Positions 41,985-53,704 of a stretch of 64,000 bases of DNA are shown here, piece after piece (position 1 is the first letter of the stretch; each line of letters begins with the position of its first letter). The position numbers and the translations under genes were made by a program. The stretch lies in contig DF240454.1 of NCBI GenBank assembly GCA_000507305.1, positions 147,717 through 211,716 on the forward strand. Reading direction: 5' to 3'. The notes under the pieces were generated by a model, which worked only from the letters and a program-made list of their open reading frames with translations, made no database searches and was not told where the DNA came from. This stretch comes from Breviolum minutum Mf 1.05b.01. Taxonomy: Eukaryota > Sar > Dinophyceae > Suessiales > Symbiodiniaceae.

Positions 41985-42083
41985 ACAAGATGGGCCCGTA
42001 CTAGTTTTAAATGGAGTTAAAACTGGGTTTATAACCCCTAATTTGGAGTTATAACCCTGCTTGTAACTGGTAGGGGCCCATGG
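41985..42083 (+). mobile_element. GGGCCC/TTATAACC inverted-repeat element, copy 2
   Basis: The left end TTACAAGATGGGCCC is identical to copy 1. The interior has GTTTATAACCCC and GAGTTATAACCC, and the right end is CTGGTAGGGGCCCAT. Same orientation as copy 1, about 20 bp shorter. Confidence 0.8.
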
Positions 42084-42644
42084 AGGCTTCACCTCCCTTA
42101 AGCGAGCTGTTAGTTTTACAGTGAACATAGGCAATTCACCTATTGGTGCGAGGCAGTTAAGTTTGCTATCATTCATGGATTTGATGCAGCGTCCGACCAA
42201 CCAGTTGATCTAGCAAACATCCCTACTCATACTCGTATGATTTATTTCACCAGCAGTTGAATCATCAGGACTGTTGCAGGATGGTGTCCACCGTATCATG
42301 TTATTTGGATTGGCAATTCATCCTTCAACGCTCTGACATGATCAATATCCCATGACTTTCCAGACTTTTTGACTGTTCTATGGTTTGCCGAACTGTCCAT
42401 CAACAGTGAACTTGAAGCTGAACCTCAACATTCCTTCAGTGCTAGATGATAAATCAAGATGATCGAGATGCATTTAGATATCATATGATGTGATAAAGCA
42501 GTGTTATGTCTCAGCTCCGCCTCTATGGGACGGCATGTTTTGCCAGATGAATACATACAACTAACGTGAATTTGCACTATATCAAGATAAACTCAAACCT
42601 TGACATATCATCACTTGGTTGCTCAATGGAACGTCGATTTTGAG

Positions 42645-42759
42645 GAATTGATCGATGATGCAGACAAGCTTTCACTAGTGGAAGCGGCTGTAATCCTGAA
42701 TGCCTTTGCTCATTTTAATTGCTCCTTGACTGCAGCCGATTTGACAACGTCCTTTTTTG
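42645..42759 (+). CDS. Helical-repeat (HPR/RAP-type) protein exon
   Basis: The frame reads ELIDDADKLSLVEAAVILNA, then FAHFNCSLTAADLTTSFF, and one base before gtgatg. L-x-x-x-E-A-A-x-I-L-N-A-F-A is the most family-like segment of region 3: RAP/FAST-kinase-like and heptatricopeptide proteins repeat an I-L-N-A-F/Y-A helix. The frame is also open upstream (VAQWNVDFE), so the acceptor (gattttgag) is uncertain. The exit phase 1 fits the next exon. Confidence 0.55.
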
Positions 42760-42959
42760 GTGATGACAGACTATGCTCATTGTCTTTCGCTACTGATATT
42801 GGCGTGCTTTCATGTATGTTCAAAAACCAGTTGTAGGATATTGTTGCACGAGTGCACTCCCCAAAACTAAGATGCAACAGGCAATGATTGAACCCCAAAT
42901 ATTCAGATACTTTGTTTGGAAATCATCATTTTCACGTTCCAGGTTTGTTTTTTGGATAA

Positions 42960-43103
42960 AGGGAGAGAAAGAAAGAAAGAAAGAAGGAAGGAAGGAAGGA
43001 AGGAGGGAAGGAAGGAAAGATAGAAGGAAGGAAGGAAGGAAGGAAGGAAAGAAAGAAAGAAAGAAAGAAAGACAGAAGGAAAGAGAGAGAGAGAGAAAGA
43101 GAG
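42960..43103 (+). repeat. GAAA/GGAA purine microsatellite
   Basis: A run of GAAA, GAAG and GGAA tetramers of about 140 bp. It yields spurious Lys/Glu/Arg and, on the other strand, Ser/Phe/Leu open frames. Confidence 0.97.
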
Positions 43104-43532
43104 TCATAGATCCTTACCATCCCTAAGTGGAATTTTACATGTCCACTAGAGAAGTGCTTGGCTTCTTCACAGGGGACTTGCCAGGTTTGCCATTGTTTCA
43201 ATTGGGCCAGATACCTTATGGGAATAGAATACAGCCATGAAACATCGGCAATTTTTATTATATTGTCCATGAAAGATGGGTGGCTCTACTTGCTGGCCCT
43301 CAACATGTTTTATGACATGTATTGTGTTTCCAATTTGATTGGCGCATGTTTTTTTTACCTGGGTCGTTTAACCACCAGTAAACTCACCCACTCATTCCCA
43401 AACAAGCATTTTTCAAACAAAGACGTGCCATGATCTAGATTCCAGTTAGCATCAGGTGTTAGCTGGTTTCCGATTAATTTCATAAATTTCCGGATGTTTC
43501 TTGCCGCCCTCGACTCGCCATCTCTTGTCCAG

Positions 43533-43603
43533 GTGAAAGTCGCGGTTTGTTGGACGCCTTCGCACAGCACATCACGCGGTTGCTGACGGGGCAGCGATAT
43601 ACG
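43533..43603 (+). CDS. Helical-repeat protein exon
   Basis: The acceptor is tcttgtccag. Its first two bases complete Gly with the previous exon. It reads ESRGLLDAFAQHITRLLTGQ and RYT before gtgata (phase 0), fitting the exon at 44972. A longer version to 43661 (ending IRPASTVMGG, donor gtgaca) is possible but breaks phase. F-A-Q-H-I-x-x-L-L resembles F-T-Q-H-M-x-x-L-L in the exon at 45170. Confidence 0.5.
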
Positions 43604-44687
43604 GTGATAGATGACCCTGAAAGGCGGGGAGCCATACGACCAGCTTCAACCGTCATGGGAGGTGACATGACATGCGCTTGACTTCAACCCACAGACTTCG
43701 GACATAGTTTGAATGCACAATTTCTGAATCTCCGATACCAGATTGAAATGTGAAATGATACTGTTAAACAACGGGTGCATCAAAATCAATCTTTTTGAAA
43801 CCGGCTCTGTAGAATACTCAGAAGTACATTTTAAGAAATTATGGCCACAAATTTCCCCAACAAACAATGAAAATGGAAGCATAATAAAGCTTCTACCGCC
43901 AGAGTTTATTTTGTTTCACCACCGTATCCTTCACCATGTCACCATCTTCCAGGTATGGCTCAGCAGCCGCGGATCCACAAACCTTAGCAGTTTTATGTAA
44001 GGCATTTGCTACCTTGAAGTACCAGGCACCGTTGGAGTTGGAAAAGGGGGAAGATCTCAATGAAGTGGAGAGATGAGACACCAAGGAGAAAGTGTCGCTT
44101 GAAAGCGGAAAAGGTAGAACACGTTAAGATATTGGTGTATAAGTTTATGAATATATTTTTATCGAAGTAGATTTTATAAGAATAATTCCTCCCGCTGTAT
44201 TTAAATGGTTTGATGTAAACATGTGTATGAACACAGCCAATAATTACCCACAAAGCGAGAATAGCCTTTCGACTCCAAAGGGAAATCTTACCATTGTCGA
44301 TGAGGATTTTATGCTTTTGAAGGTTCCAAACAGGGAAGTTTGGATACAACCGTATGTTTCAGCACATGATTTCTCGCCAATCGTTGTGGTGACCGCAATA
44401 TATTACGGAACCTGACTTGATTATAAACCAAGCTGAGAATAACTTGTGAAGTTTGATGAAAGTATGTGATGTTAACTCTGTTGGAGACTTTCTTGTTTTT
44501 CCGGGTTGTTTGGGTTCATGAATATTGCCAGATGACTGCAATATTTGGGGCGGTTTTTTCAGTTGGCTCAAGGTGATGAAATCTCAGGATCTCTCAATAG
44601 CTTTGGGGATTGGATTAGAGTGGCTTAACCTTGTGATGACCTTGTCATTGTAACATCTTGTACGTGATTGGCTACTGCACTTTACCT

Positions 44688-44737
44688 AAATATATATATA
44701 TATATAATATATATATATAATATATTTATATATCGAT
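44688..44737. repeat. (TA)n microsatellite
   Basis: An almost pure TA run of about 45 bp. Smaller TA and TACATA runs occur at about 5080, 7863, 11560, 17267, 21105, 22143, 22925, 28137, 51380 and 57685. Confidence 0.97.
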
Positions 44738-44971
44738 CTACATATCTGATCTACATATAAATGAAGTGGAAAACAACGTCGTGCATCTCCCAATAAGAGT
44801 GTGAAAAATATCAGCATACCAATGGGACTTTGAACTTCGCCGATTTGTGACTTTCAATACTAGGCAGTGGTTTTCATGACTCTATTTTACACTCCTTTAA
44901 GGAGTTACCACCAGCTTCGCAAACACATTTTGAGTTTGGAGCCTTTCCTTTCCCTTGTGACTTGTGACCAG

Positions 44972-45024
44972 GATCATGAGATGATGAAGGCCGTGAATGA
45001 TGCCCTTATCGATCGCATGGAGGA
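44972..45024 (+). CDS. Helical-repeat protein exon
   Basis: The acceptor is cttgtgaccag before GAT. It reads DHEMMKAVNDALIDRME with two bases before gtgaca (phase 2). If the donor is not used a TGA follows at once, so it could also be a terminal exon; the phase match with the exon at 45170 favours splicing. Confidence 0.5.
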
Positions 45025-45169
45025 GTGACAAAAGTGATGGGACGCATTTCGGGTTGATGGTGTCAGCTTCAAATCACACATCACTATCTAATCACTATTC
45101 GTAGAGCATCTCAAACCGTAAATACATCCCAAAGACCTGAGGTATTGTTGGTGTTTTTGGTATGTTCAG

Positions 45170-45218
45170 CCGGCGCTACGTCGTCAAGGGATTCACTCAG
45201 CACATGGAATTGTTGCTT
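45170..45218 (+). CDS. Helical-repeat protein exon
   Basis: The acceptor is tatgttcag; its first base completes Asp. It reads RRYVVKGFTQHMELLL before gtcgtc (phase 0), fitting the exon at 45475. Reading on gives VVLGQPYTATGYCDM, with further GT sites in other phases. The F-T-Q-H-M-x-x-L-L core echoes the exon at 43533. Confidence 0.45.
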
Positions 45219-45474
45219 GTCGTCTTGGGTCAGCCATATACAGCAACGGGCTACTGTGATATGTGTTGGTGACATTACCTGACATCTTCACCTGCCCCCA
45301 TATCCAGAGCTGTTGTGCCATTTGCATTCCCTACAATTTGTTTCAAACACTAGTGTAAGTTTCATACACAACTCAGTATACGTCTTCAAACTCGTTTGGT
45401 TTATCATCCAGCAGCAAAAATAAATCATGTTTTTGGAATAAATCTCCACCTCGGAAAAATGAAAAAAAACTCAG

Positions 45475-45557
45475 GACGCTACCGTGGCCTCGGTGGCAGA
45501 AGTCCTGACGGCCTACTGCGATCTCGACGTTACCTTTGAGGCGATGAGAAAGCTATG
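45475..45557 (+). CDS. Helical-repeat (HPR/RAP-type) protein exon
   Basis: The acceptor is aaaaactcag before GAC. It reads DATVASVAEVLTAYCDLDVT and FEAMRKL with two bases before gttagt. S-V-A-x-V-L-x-A-Y-x-x-L-D is the helix pattern expected of these repeats. It is GC-rich compared with its flanks. Confidence 0.55.
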
Positions 45558-46046
45558 GTTAGTTGATGGTTGTTGTTGGTGGTTGTTGTTGCTGATGCTG
45601 GACCGCTGGAAGGATTTTATATAGATGTGTTTTTACAAAAAGTACTTGTCTTTGGAAAAAGTATGAACAAGTTCTGGTGGTGGATGGAAGCGAAAGATGT
45701 GATTTTTGGACGAAAACATCCAAGATTTGTTAATGTTTCAATGGCTGACGAACAACCTTGCAACTATTGGAGGCTACATGTTCAGTACGGTCATTTCATC
45801 CCCATTTTCAAGGTTTTCTTGAATGGTTTTTGCCAAGGCTGTCCGGCTATACCAATGTGAGAATGACTTAAGGGCTATCACCATCCTTGTAACAAACCCA
45901 TTTGTGGTGAAGGCCATCTGGCGTCCGCCTTTGAACTTATCAAAAATGAGGTGGTGTTGTTCAAAATCAGGAGTCAGGAGCACAAAACTGTCATATCAAT
46001 ATCAGGTTTCCAAAGAGATGTTGTTTTTCGTGTGTCATGTCATTTA

Positions 46047-46180
46047 TCCAGTGGGCCCCTACCAGATATAAGTAGGGTTATGACTCCAGGTAATTATAGG
46101 GGTTATAACCCCAGTTACCCATTATAAGGTCATCTATAAGGGTTATAGTTCCATTCATAACTAAGGGCCCATTTTGTAGG
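46047..46180 (-). mobile_element. GGGCCC/TTATAACC inverted-repeat element, copy 3 (inverted)
   Basis: Read on the minus strand it runs CTACAAAATGGGCCCTTAGTT to GTAGGGGCCCAC, with three TATAACCC blocks in between. It aligns along its whole length with copy 1 but contains an extra internal block. It is in the opposite orientation to copies 1 and 2. Confidence 0.8.
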
Positions 46181-47379
46181 ACCTGATCTCAAACTTTGGA
46201 CATCCAAAAATCAGCTTCACGATTTCACCAGAATCCAGCTATGGACCAACCGGGGTAGCAGTCCACTCATGAGGCACCAGTGGAGTTCTGGATGACTTTG
46301 ACTGGCAAGGCAGGATGTGGAGGTTTCGAAAAGTTCATGCTGATTGGGAGAAAACTCATGGGCGCTGCGGTACTTTGTAAGTTTGTAGGATGAGTTGTCT
46401 TTTTCATACTGGTTCAGTTTCCCCGGGTTTTTTTCCAGCCGGTTGTTGCTTTCGGGGACCTGTAGAAGTCGACAATCCAAAGCGGACAATCCAAAGTGAC
46501 AGTGAATATATAATTAGTTGGTTGAAATGTGTGAGTTGGGTGTGTCAGGCGATCCCACACAAATTGGAACTTATTCAGTCCCTATGTCACTTCTTTGCCA
46601 AACTTTGCAATAGCTTGCAGACTCACCAACCAAAAGGTCTGTGGTCCAAATTTCAATTGAAGTTCTTAAAGTCTTAAGTTTGTCAAAGAGTCAGGAAAGG
46701 AATTCGAAAATAGTGATTCCAACCATTGGTCCATCTCCAGCTCTCTGGGAGGAGATGATGAAACTTAGTTGAAGGTCATTTTTTTTCAATTGGATGGCTC
46801 AAAGGACTAACCTTTAAGCAGATGGAAAGGATGCTCAGACAGGGGAGCAAAGATGAGAATTTGCCCAGATGTCATGAAAGTATCTTTGAGGGGTGACTTT
46901 TAAAGATCACTTTCAGGGGCGCAAGAGATGATAGATTTAACAACCTTTTTTGGTGATGTTGGATTTTCCAGCTTTTCTGTTTGATTTTCAAAGGGAAGAT
47001 ATAGTAGACATTAGTAGACCCTGTTATTTTTGTTCAACACAAATCTTTTGAAAGCGTTTTCTTTAAGGTTTGGTTATCCCGCCACTAATTTCATTGTGAC
47101 TAGTTAGCTTTGTCTCCAAGTTACGGCCCCGACTGAACTGATGCGTAAGCAACTATATCAACTCATGTGAACCATTTCCTTGAAGAATTCTGGCTTTGAC
47201 ATCATTTGACTAGAAGTCGAAAGGATTCATTCCCACTTGTCACCATACCATGCAGATTTCTCATGACACTAGACTCACTAGACATAGTTGTAGGTTTACT
47301 TCTCCAACATCATTAACCTCTTTTCTTTTACGTTTGAAGTGTTACTGCTCATGGTGTTTGTAAAACTTTCTCTTGGCAG

Positions 47380-47528
47380 GGGACTTTGACAGATCCAAAT
47401 ACCTTTCCTCGGATGCTGTTTGTGTTCTCATTTCGCTTAATTTCAAACATCTCAAGAGACTTTTGTAAAATGTTACATGACCAAACTGGAGCTGACTCCC
47501 TAAGAAAGAAACTGCAAAGCTCTGAGTT
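47380..47528 (+). CDS. Candidate exon, region 3
   Basis: The acceptor is tttctcttggcag before GGG. It ends GAG TT before gtaagt, one of the few consensus donors in the window. It reads GTLTDPNTFPRMLFVFSFRL and then ISRDFCKMLHDQTGADSLRK. No domain is recognised. Relation to the helical-repeat gene is by position only. Confidence 0.5.
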
Positions 47529-47628
47529 GTAAGTGTTGGATATATTGAGGGAATATGGCTTTCACTTCCGAGGTGCTAGGTGTTTTCTCAACTGCAAACA
47601 TGTTGCGTTCGTAGGGTTGTTTCGTCAG

Positions 47629-47789
47629 GTACCAGGCACCCCTATTCGATATTTGTCTCCTATGCTGCGGGCGATACAACATTTGCAGGCCGTTGGCTTT
47701 TACAGTTTCCCATTTCCCATTGGCTGTTTCCTGAAGACTGGGAGCCCCCTATGTTACCTCTTGAAAGTGGGTTTTGTCGTTTTTGCAAG
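47629..47789 (+). CDS. Candidate exon, region 3, frame uncertain
   Basis: The edges are ttcgtcag and a strong donor (TGCAAG before gtatgt). One frame reads GRWLLQFPISHWLFPEDWEP and ends ESGFCRFCK. Another reads IRYLSPMLRAIQHLQAVGFY, more like the helical repeats. The exon may also start at 47689. The strand is well supported; the frame is not. Confidence 0.4.
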
Positions 47790-49890
47790 GTATGTGATCA
47801 TTTGGGTGAAAGGCTACATCTATAAATACCTACATCTCTCAAAATACATCTACATAGCACGATAAATATGAATGTTCACCGTATTCACCATTCATCTATG
47901 TACAAATGGTGGTTTTTCCCCTTACTATTTTTGTGAAAGGTGGCGAAGGGCAATCAGTCCTTTGAACCGGAGCTGTGTGAGGCCGGTTTTTTTTGTTGCA
48001 ACCGAGGGTCTATTTAGTTGTAGCCAATGGTTCGTTGCACTTTCCATTTGGTAAATTGAAGAGAAATTTGTAACATCGGACAAATGCGCCCAATCTGATT
48101 TGAACAAGCTGTGATTTGAACAGCATCTAGCACCTACAACATGCTCAGATGAAACCTCAAATTGATGTTGGAAAGTAATTGGTTTCCTTTTTGGAATGGT
48201 ATCGTTTCAGATGCAGGGATGACTTTGAGTGTAGTGAATTGATGTGTTTTCGGGGCAGGTGAGGTGGTGGTTTCATTTTTGTTGAACTTTCACTTGAGGC
48301 CTTGAAAAGTTAGGCATTTGTAGATTGTTATTTAATGTTATTTACAAGACGAGATGGAATAGATACGTTACTGTACCTTTAAGAGGTGTAGTTCCTGGCA
48401 AGGGTATGTGCAACCGACCGTTTGACCAACTAGTATCATGAAGGATGCTGGGATAGAAGTATGAAACTATATGTAGATATGTTTGATTGCGATCATCCGT
48501 TTTTATTGTTCGTTTCGGCCCCAAAAAGACAGCAATGCCCGAAGAATCACCTTGCACCAGTCCTATTTTGGAGAGTCTGTTCATCAATGGGTTCGGATCT
48601 GTGGCATGTGAATGTATTGAATCCGGCGGTTGCCCTTTGAAATGAACCACCTCAGATCACATCAATATGTTAAATCAAATGAGAGTCACAGAGCTGGTGA
48701 CATCATGCCAAATCGTCATTTCCGGAAGTAAATCTGTGGGTGTATGTACTGCAATACCGCTGACAAAATCTGGGCTGTAGCCAGTTGATATTGTACAAAC
48801 ATAACATCCCATGAAGCATAGGGTTTCACATGTTTTTGCCATCCTTACTGGTTTGTGATTTTGTTTGTTGGCAGTAAGACTTTCTTTGTTACTAAACACC
48901 CTACAGCAAACAATATGCGTTTTATCTTCCTTGAAAAGTTTCTTTCAAATCTTTGGGCAATTTGCTTTGACAATACTGTTTGATTTGGGAGGAATTATCA
49001 ACAAACATCCTTAGATATATATTAAATTTAAAGATACTTAGGCTGCACCTCTACATCAGCTGTGTGTGTATCTTGGTGACTGGAGAGGCCTTGGGGCAAG
49101 AAATGCTTCTACGTCTTGAAGATGCCAGGTGAGATGATGATTTTGTCGAAAACAGATGGCTGTGTCTCCAAACATTTGGGAGGGCCTGTCGAAAATGGTT
49201 CAGATTTCCAGATAACTTGTTCCTTTTCTTGGAGTAGAGATTTTTGAGTCTCGTTTTTATCGTTTTTATCTCGTTCTCCCATCCGCACGTGTAAGATGTT
49301 CTAAGGTGCTATGAAATGTTTAAAGATGATGCCAGCCATGAGGATGATGATTTTAGTTGGTAAGTCCACGATGTTTTTTTCCGCCAATCACTGGGTAGCA
49401 AGCATTTGAAATTATAAAGGAGCAATACAAGAAGACAAGAAGTAAGACTGAATGCCATCCTATGGCAGGTAAAATTTAGGAAAGCAATTTAATTTCGGAC
49501 AATTTTGGTTTGTGTTGGTCTTTGTCATGGTGTCAGTATATGGCTTCTAACTGTATCACATCGTCTCTGTTTCCACGGCGACGCTCTTCTTCTTGATCGC
49601 TCTTTCCCCTTGTCAGCCCATCAAGCCTTAAACTTGCTGCACAAGTTAATGCCAAATTGGAAAATTATTGCCACATACTGCTGGTCAGCCCAAATCTGTC
49701 TTACCACATTTTAGGAAACTACCAAAAGCAATGATCTAAAGTCGCTGTGAAGAATGACGTCAGTGGAACGGCAATTATACAGATAGCTTACCTATCGACT
49801 ATCGACATACTATCGACTATGACTCTACCGCAAATTTCCGTTGAACTCGGACAAAAAAACGACTGATGACTGACAACCGCAACTTGCCAG

Positions 49891-50031
49891 GCAAACTATG
49901 CTACTGGAGGAACCAGAGGTACATCCCCGTCTTGGGGGGTTGATGACCAGCATGGATGTCTGGACACTTCAAGCACTTCGTACTTCACAAGAAAGGATGA
50001 GATTCAACATCACCACAGGAGCCTCCATCCG
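49891..50031 (+). CDS. Candidate exon, region 3
   Basis: The acceptor is gcaacttgccag. It reads QTMLLEEPEVHPRLGGLMTS, then MDVWTLQALRTSQERMRFNI and TTGASI, with two bases before gtaatt. Forty-seven codons' worth in phase 2 to 2. The composition is convincing. No family is recognised; helices such as V-W-T-L-Q-A-L-R would suit a repeat protein. Confidence 0.45.
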
Positions 50032-50257
50032 GTAATTGTAAGTGAGATATTTCATATGACGTGCCAATCAAAATAAAACCATCTAATCAAATACCATAAA
50101 ATGCCATGGCCATTTCCTACTAGGTAGCACATCTTCATGGTGGATTCTTTCCATACTTCAGCTTATTCTCCGCACACCAAAAGCTACACTGTCTTTCCCT
50201 TTAGCCCTAGTGGGAGTTTACACAATGCTCACTAAGTCACAGAGTTTTAACTTTTAG

Positions 50258-50430
50258 CAATTGACCGAAGTTCTGCCATCAGAAGTAATCAAGGCCTTCA
50301 TGCTGTCAGGTGTCGAGAGCTTTCCCCATGCAACTCCCATCCTTCGCAGCACCACGAAGTCCAAGTATCTTGAGGGATGTCGGGGTACTCGGATGGATCC
50401 TTCTGGCATGTTTGCTATGGCATTTGGAGG
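50258..50430 (+). CDS. Candidate exon, region 3
   Basis: After taacttttag the frame reads QLTEVLPSEVIKAFMLSGVE, continues through SFPHATPILRSTTKSKYLEG and ends DPSGMFAMAFG before gttatc. An earlier GT at 50310 would cut it to 17 codons. The reverse strand is open as well. Phase does not match the exon at 49891, so an intermediate exon is needed if they belong together. Confidence 0.4.
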
Positions 50431-52111
50431 GTTATCTTCAAAAAACAGTGGTACACCCCAGAAAACTAGCATGAAACCCCAAACTTGGTTTGTATAGATG
50501 TATTTCCTCTTCCAACGGGTCATTTTCAGGTGCTATCTTAGTTCCAGGGAGTGTCCCCCAAATTGACCATAGAGGATACACCCCAGATAATGATATTTCA
50601 ATGCGGGATGAGGGATCCAAAGGGTCTTCCCAGCTGGTGCATTTCTTTAACCAACCACGATGATTAGTGAGTAGCGTGATATTGGCGATCATATACTCTC
50701 ACCTGCAAAATCTCGATTTGTAATGATTCACAACATGAAATAAAACAGTGAATGGTGTTTAACTAGCTCCCACTATTGGGTGTAGGAAAGGAAAACACAT
50801 CAACCCCAGCTCCTCATGTCCCAAATATCTGGTTTCGAATGAAGCCCATCAAATAGGAACAAAGGAGGTTTGGAAGATTATTTTTCCTTTTCTAAGGAGT
50901 GACTTTCAATTTCCGGTTTCACTCAGATTTTTGTGTGAGTACATTGGGATAATTTTGAGAGGTTACTGATGGGAATTTTATCGCATAGGTTTTGAAGGTT
51001 CAAAGCAACTCCGTCACAATGTAGGAAGGTTGATGGAGAAAATCTGACAAAACAGTTGATATTATTAGATGAAGTTTCTGAATGAATTACCATGTTAGCC
51101 GAATGCATTGTCCATCAACCATATGAGCTCAGGGTCCTTCTTCTGTGGACAAAGAGGTTCGGCACTGAATGCCGAGTTGCTGACGTTGATTGCCGCATTG
51201 ATGGCCTTGAATGATATGTTTGTTTTTAAGTAAAGATTCAGAATCATGTCGAGCCTGGAGCCATGAAGAGAAACTGTTGATGGAAGAAATCCTCCACCAC
51301 CTACGATGTGTAAAACCCTTTAAAGAATGGAATCAATTGCCTATCCACTGGTGCATGATTTCTTCCATCAATATGCCTTTATATATATATATATATGATA
51401 TGATTATATGTTTATATTCATGACTCCATGGCAGGTCAATATGGACCGTGGATTGCTCTTTTTAATCAATCGCGTCAGATGCGTTCCTAGAAGCCATTCA
51501 GTAACCTGATAGGGGTGTTGCTTTGTACACACTAGGAAGACGAATAGACAAATGCAGAAGACATCCAACAGACACATAAACAGCAACTAAGGAAGTCCGA
51601 GAAAATCAACAATCAGATCAAAAGAAAATAGAGAACATCCACAAAAACCATGAAACATGAAAAATTATATTAGAACAGCGCAAATTTAAACAGTCCAAGC
51701 CATTTTAGGACCTACAAAGAGATACTACGAGTACCACATGGATTTTAGCAGTTTATAGTATAGATAGCATATCAATATGAAGTTTCTTGTGAGTATCACC
51801 TTCCCAAGCTGAGCAGTCATTTTGGAGAGCAATCTTAGATCGAAGCACCAGAGTCCAGTAGCCCATCAAGTAGACTGCAGTGAATAGGTACCCAAGTTTA
51901 ACAGCTGAAACCTAAAGAATTAAAACTTCGGGAGGGTATTTCAAAGTTACAGTTCGTTGCCTGAGTTTTGTTGAGCTACTCATAAGTATCCCCTGAATCA
52001 CTGACTCACCAAGCAAAGCACGGACCACATCGAATTCGAGATGGACCACCTAATAGAGTGCCTTTAAGAAATCGCCAGGCCACAGTGGTAGATCCTTTGG
52101 GCGAGTCGCAG

Positions 52112-52180
52112 GCGTGGCATGATCTGTCGTATTGGTTTGGGGAGCTGTTGGTTGATTCTGAGCAAAACGATGAGTTCTGA
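52112..52180 (+). CDS. Candidate terminal exon
   Basis: The acceptor is gcgagtcgcag before GCG. It reads AWHDLSYWFGELLVDSEQND, then EF and TGA. The same frame is open upstream to 51984, so the exon may be longer. If real it ends a gene and would split region 3 into at least two genes. Confidence 0.35.
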   Translation, partial: AWHDLSYWFGELLVDSEQNDEF

Positions 52181-53531
52181 CCAGGAACTCCTGCTGGTGA
52201 AACCTCGTGTATTCATTTTATTTGATGTTGGGGTTTTCATGGTAAGGGAAGCTGGCTTCAAAAATGGCCGTGCAATTTGGGCTGGTGAATCATTATCTTT
52301 GTTTTGCTCAGAGATCATGTGCTTTGTCCCAACCCAAACTGAGCTCGTAGGCTGAAATCACTGTCGGACCTTCTTTGGTGCCGTGTTGAGTGGTGATTTA
52401 TCACGGAGTCCCGACGTTAATGAACAAGTGCTGGCCATGACTGAGCTAGAAATCTGCTTTGCCTTGGGGAACTAGGGTGAAATGATCATTTCAGTCATCT
52501 GAGAACCATTTACAAGGTTCCAGGCATCATACAATCGCATAATCCATTTCGATGTAGTGTTTGCTTTTCATTGATCACTCCAAGACGATCGTTTCCTGTG
52601 TTTGGAAATATACAATCCAAGAGGTCATCATTTTTCATCATTTTTCTCAAGTATCAGCATTGGTTGTAGCATTTGAATCCCGTTTCGCTCCAGTGTGAGT
52701 AGCATTATGATTATACCTTGCATCTACCCACCAACGCAGGAACACTTTACTGTACTAAAAATGTAATATATAATCCTGGTGGTGACTGCCGGTGGGGGGT
52801 AGATCCAAATTATACCAATATTTCTTTGTCTACATTGCCGCGCCACCGAGAGGAAAGTGAAGAGTTCCAGGCTGGTGGCGTTCGGAAATCGCCAAAGGGG
52901 GTTGGAAAGACTCAAAAATTCGCTTGGAAAACTAGTTGGTGGTTTCAAGATGTTTCAAGCATCTTTTATTTTCAGCCCCTACTGAAATGATCCAATTTGA
53001 CTAGATTTTTGAGATGGGTTGAAGCCACCACCTGGAAAGATACGTCCCTAGCACCCTACATAAAGAATTACTGCATAATTGATTAGTCCACCTTACCATT
53101 TTATCAACACCATACAGCTAGCTAGTTTGTTTTCGTTGAAATACGTTGCCTTTCAAGCATATGTTTGTTCACTGAGTTGCAAACAACAATATAGAATCAT
53201 GTTGCTCCTCTGTTATTTCTATGAAACAAGATTGGTGTGTGATCTGAGTAAGGAATCCATGTTTATTTCCAAAAGCAAGACTCCAATAGTAGGAATCGTT
53301 CCAGGCATCACTATATGTTGTTTTTTCATGTGTTTTCTTATGCTTTTTGTGCTTTCATTTGGGAATCAGAATTGTTTTTTGTGTTTTTGTTCTCGTTTTT
53401 CCCTGCTGGTACAAGTTGGTCAGGTTGGGATCTCCGTTGGCACACTTCCCACATTCAGGTTATGGGGCCCTTCCCTTTCTCATTGTCAGGTGATTTCATC
53501 TCCTGATGCTGGCTCCAATCTCTTCGAAGAG

Positions 53532-53704
53532 GACAGTCATTATTGAGACATTTTGGTTGGGACAAAGCATCAAATCGTTTGTAACAGATCTTGAGCGAAA
53601 AACAAGCCGATTTCACAGCACGGCCACAAGCGCCATCAGGCGGAGGAGGAGGAGGCACCGCAAAGACAGCCAAGGACGGATAGATGGGAGCATCATCGTA
53701 GCAG
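53532..53704 (+). CDS. Candidate exon with basic run, region 3
   Basis: The acceptor is ctcttcgaagag. It reads TVIIETFWLGQSIKSFVTDL, then ERKTSRFHSTATSAI, then six arginines and HRKDSQGRIDGSIIVA before gttgca. The Arg run (IRRRRRRHRK) comes from a GGA/GGC-rich repeat and could be a nuclear-localisation or RNA-contact patch, or simply a repeat expansion. Confidence 0.4.

Noticed and set aside
42812..43270. Lys/Glu-rich and Ser/Phe/Leu-rich open frames
   Set aside because: Translations of the GAAA/GGAA microsatellite on the two strands.
51690..51720. Possible dinoflagellate spliced-leader relic (CCAAGCCATTTTAGGA)
   Set aside because: Only a short partial resemblance to the conserved leader, with mismatches at key positions and no downstream exon.
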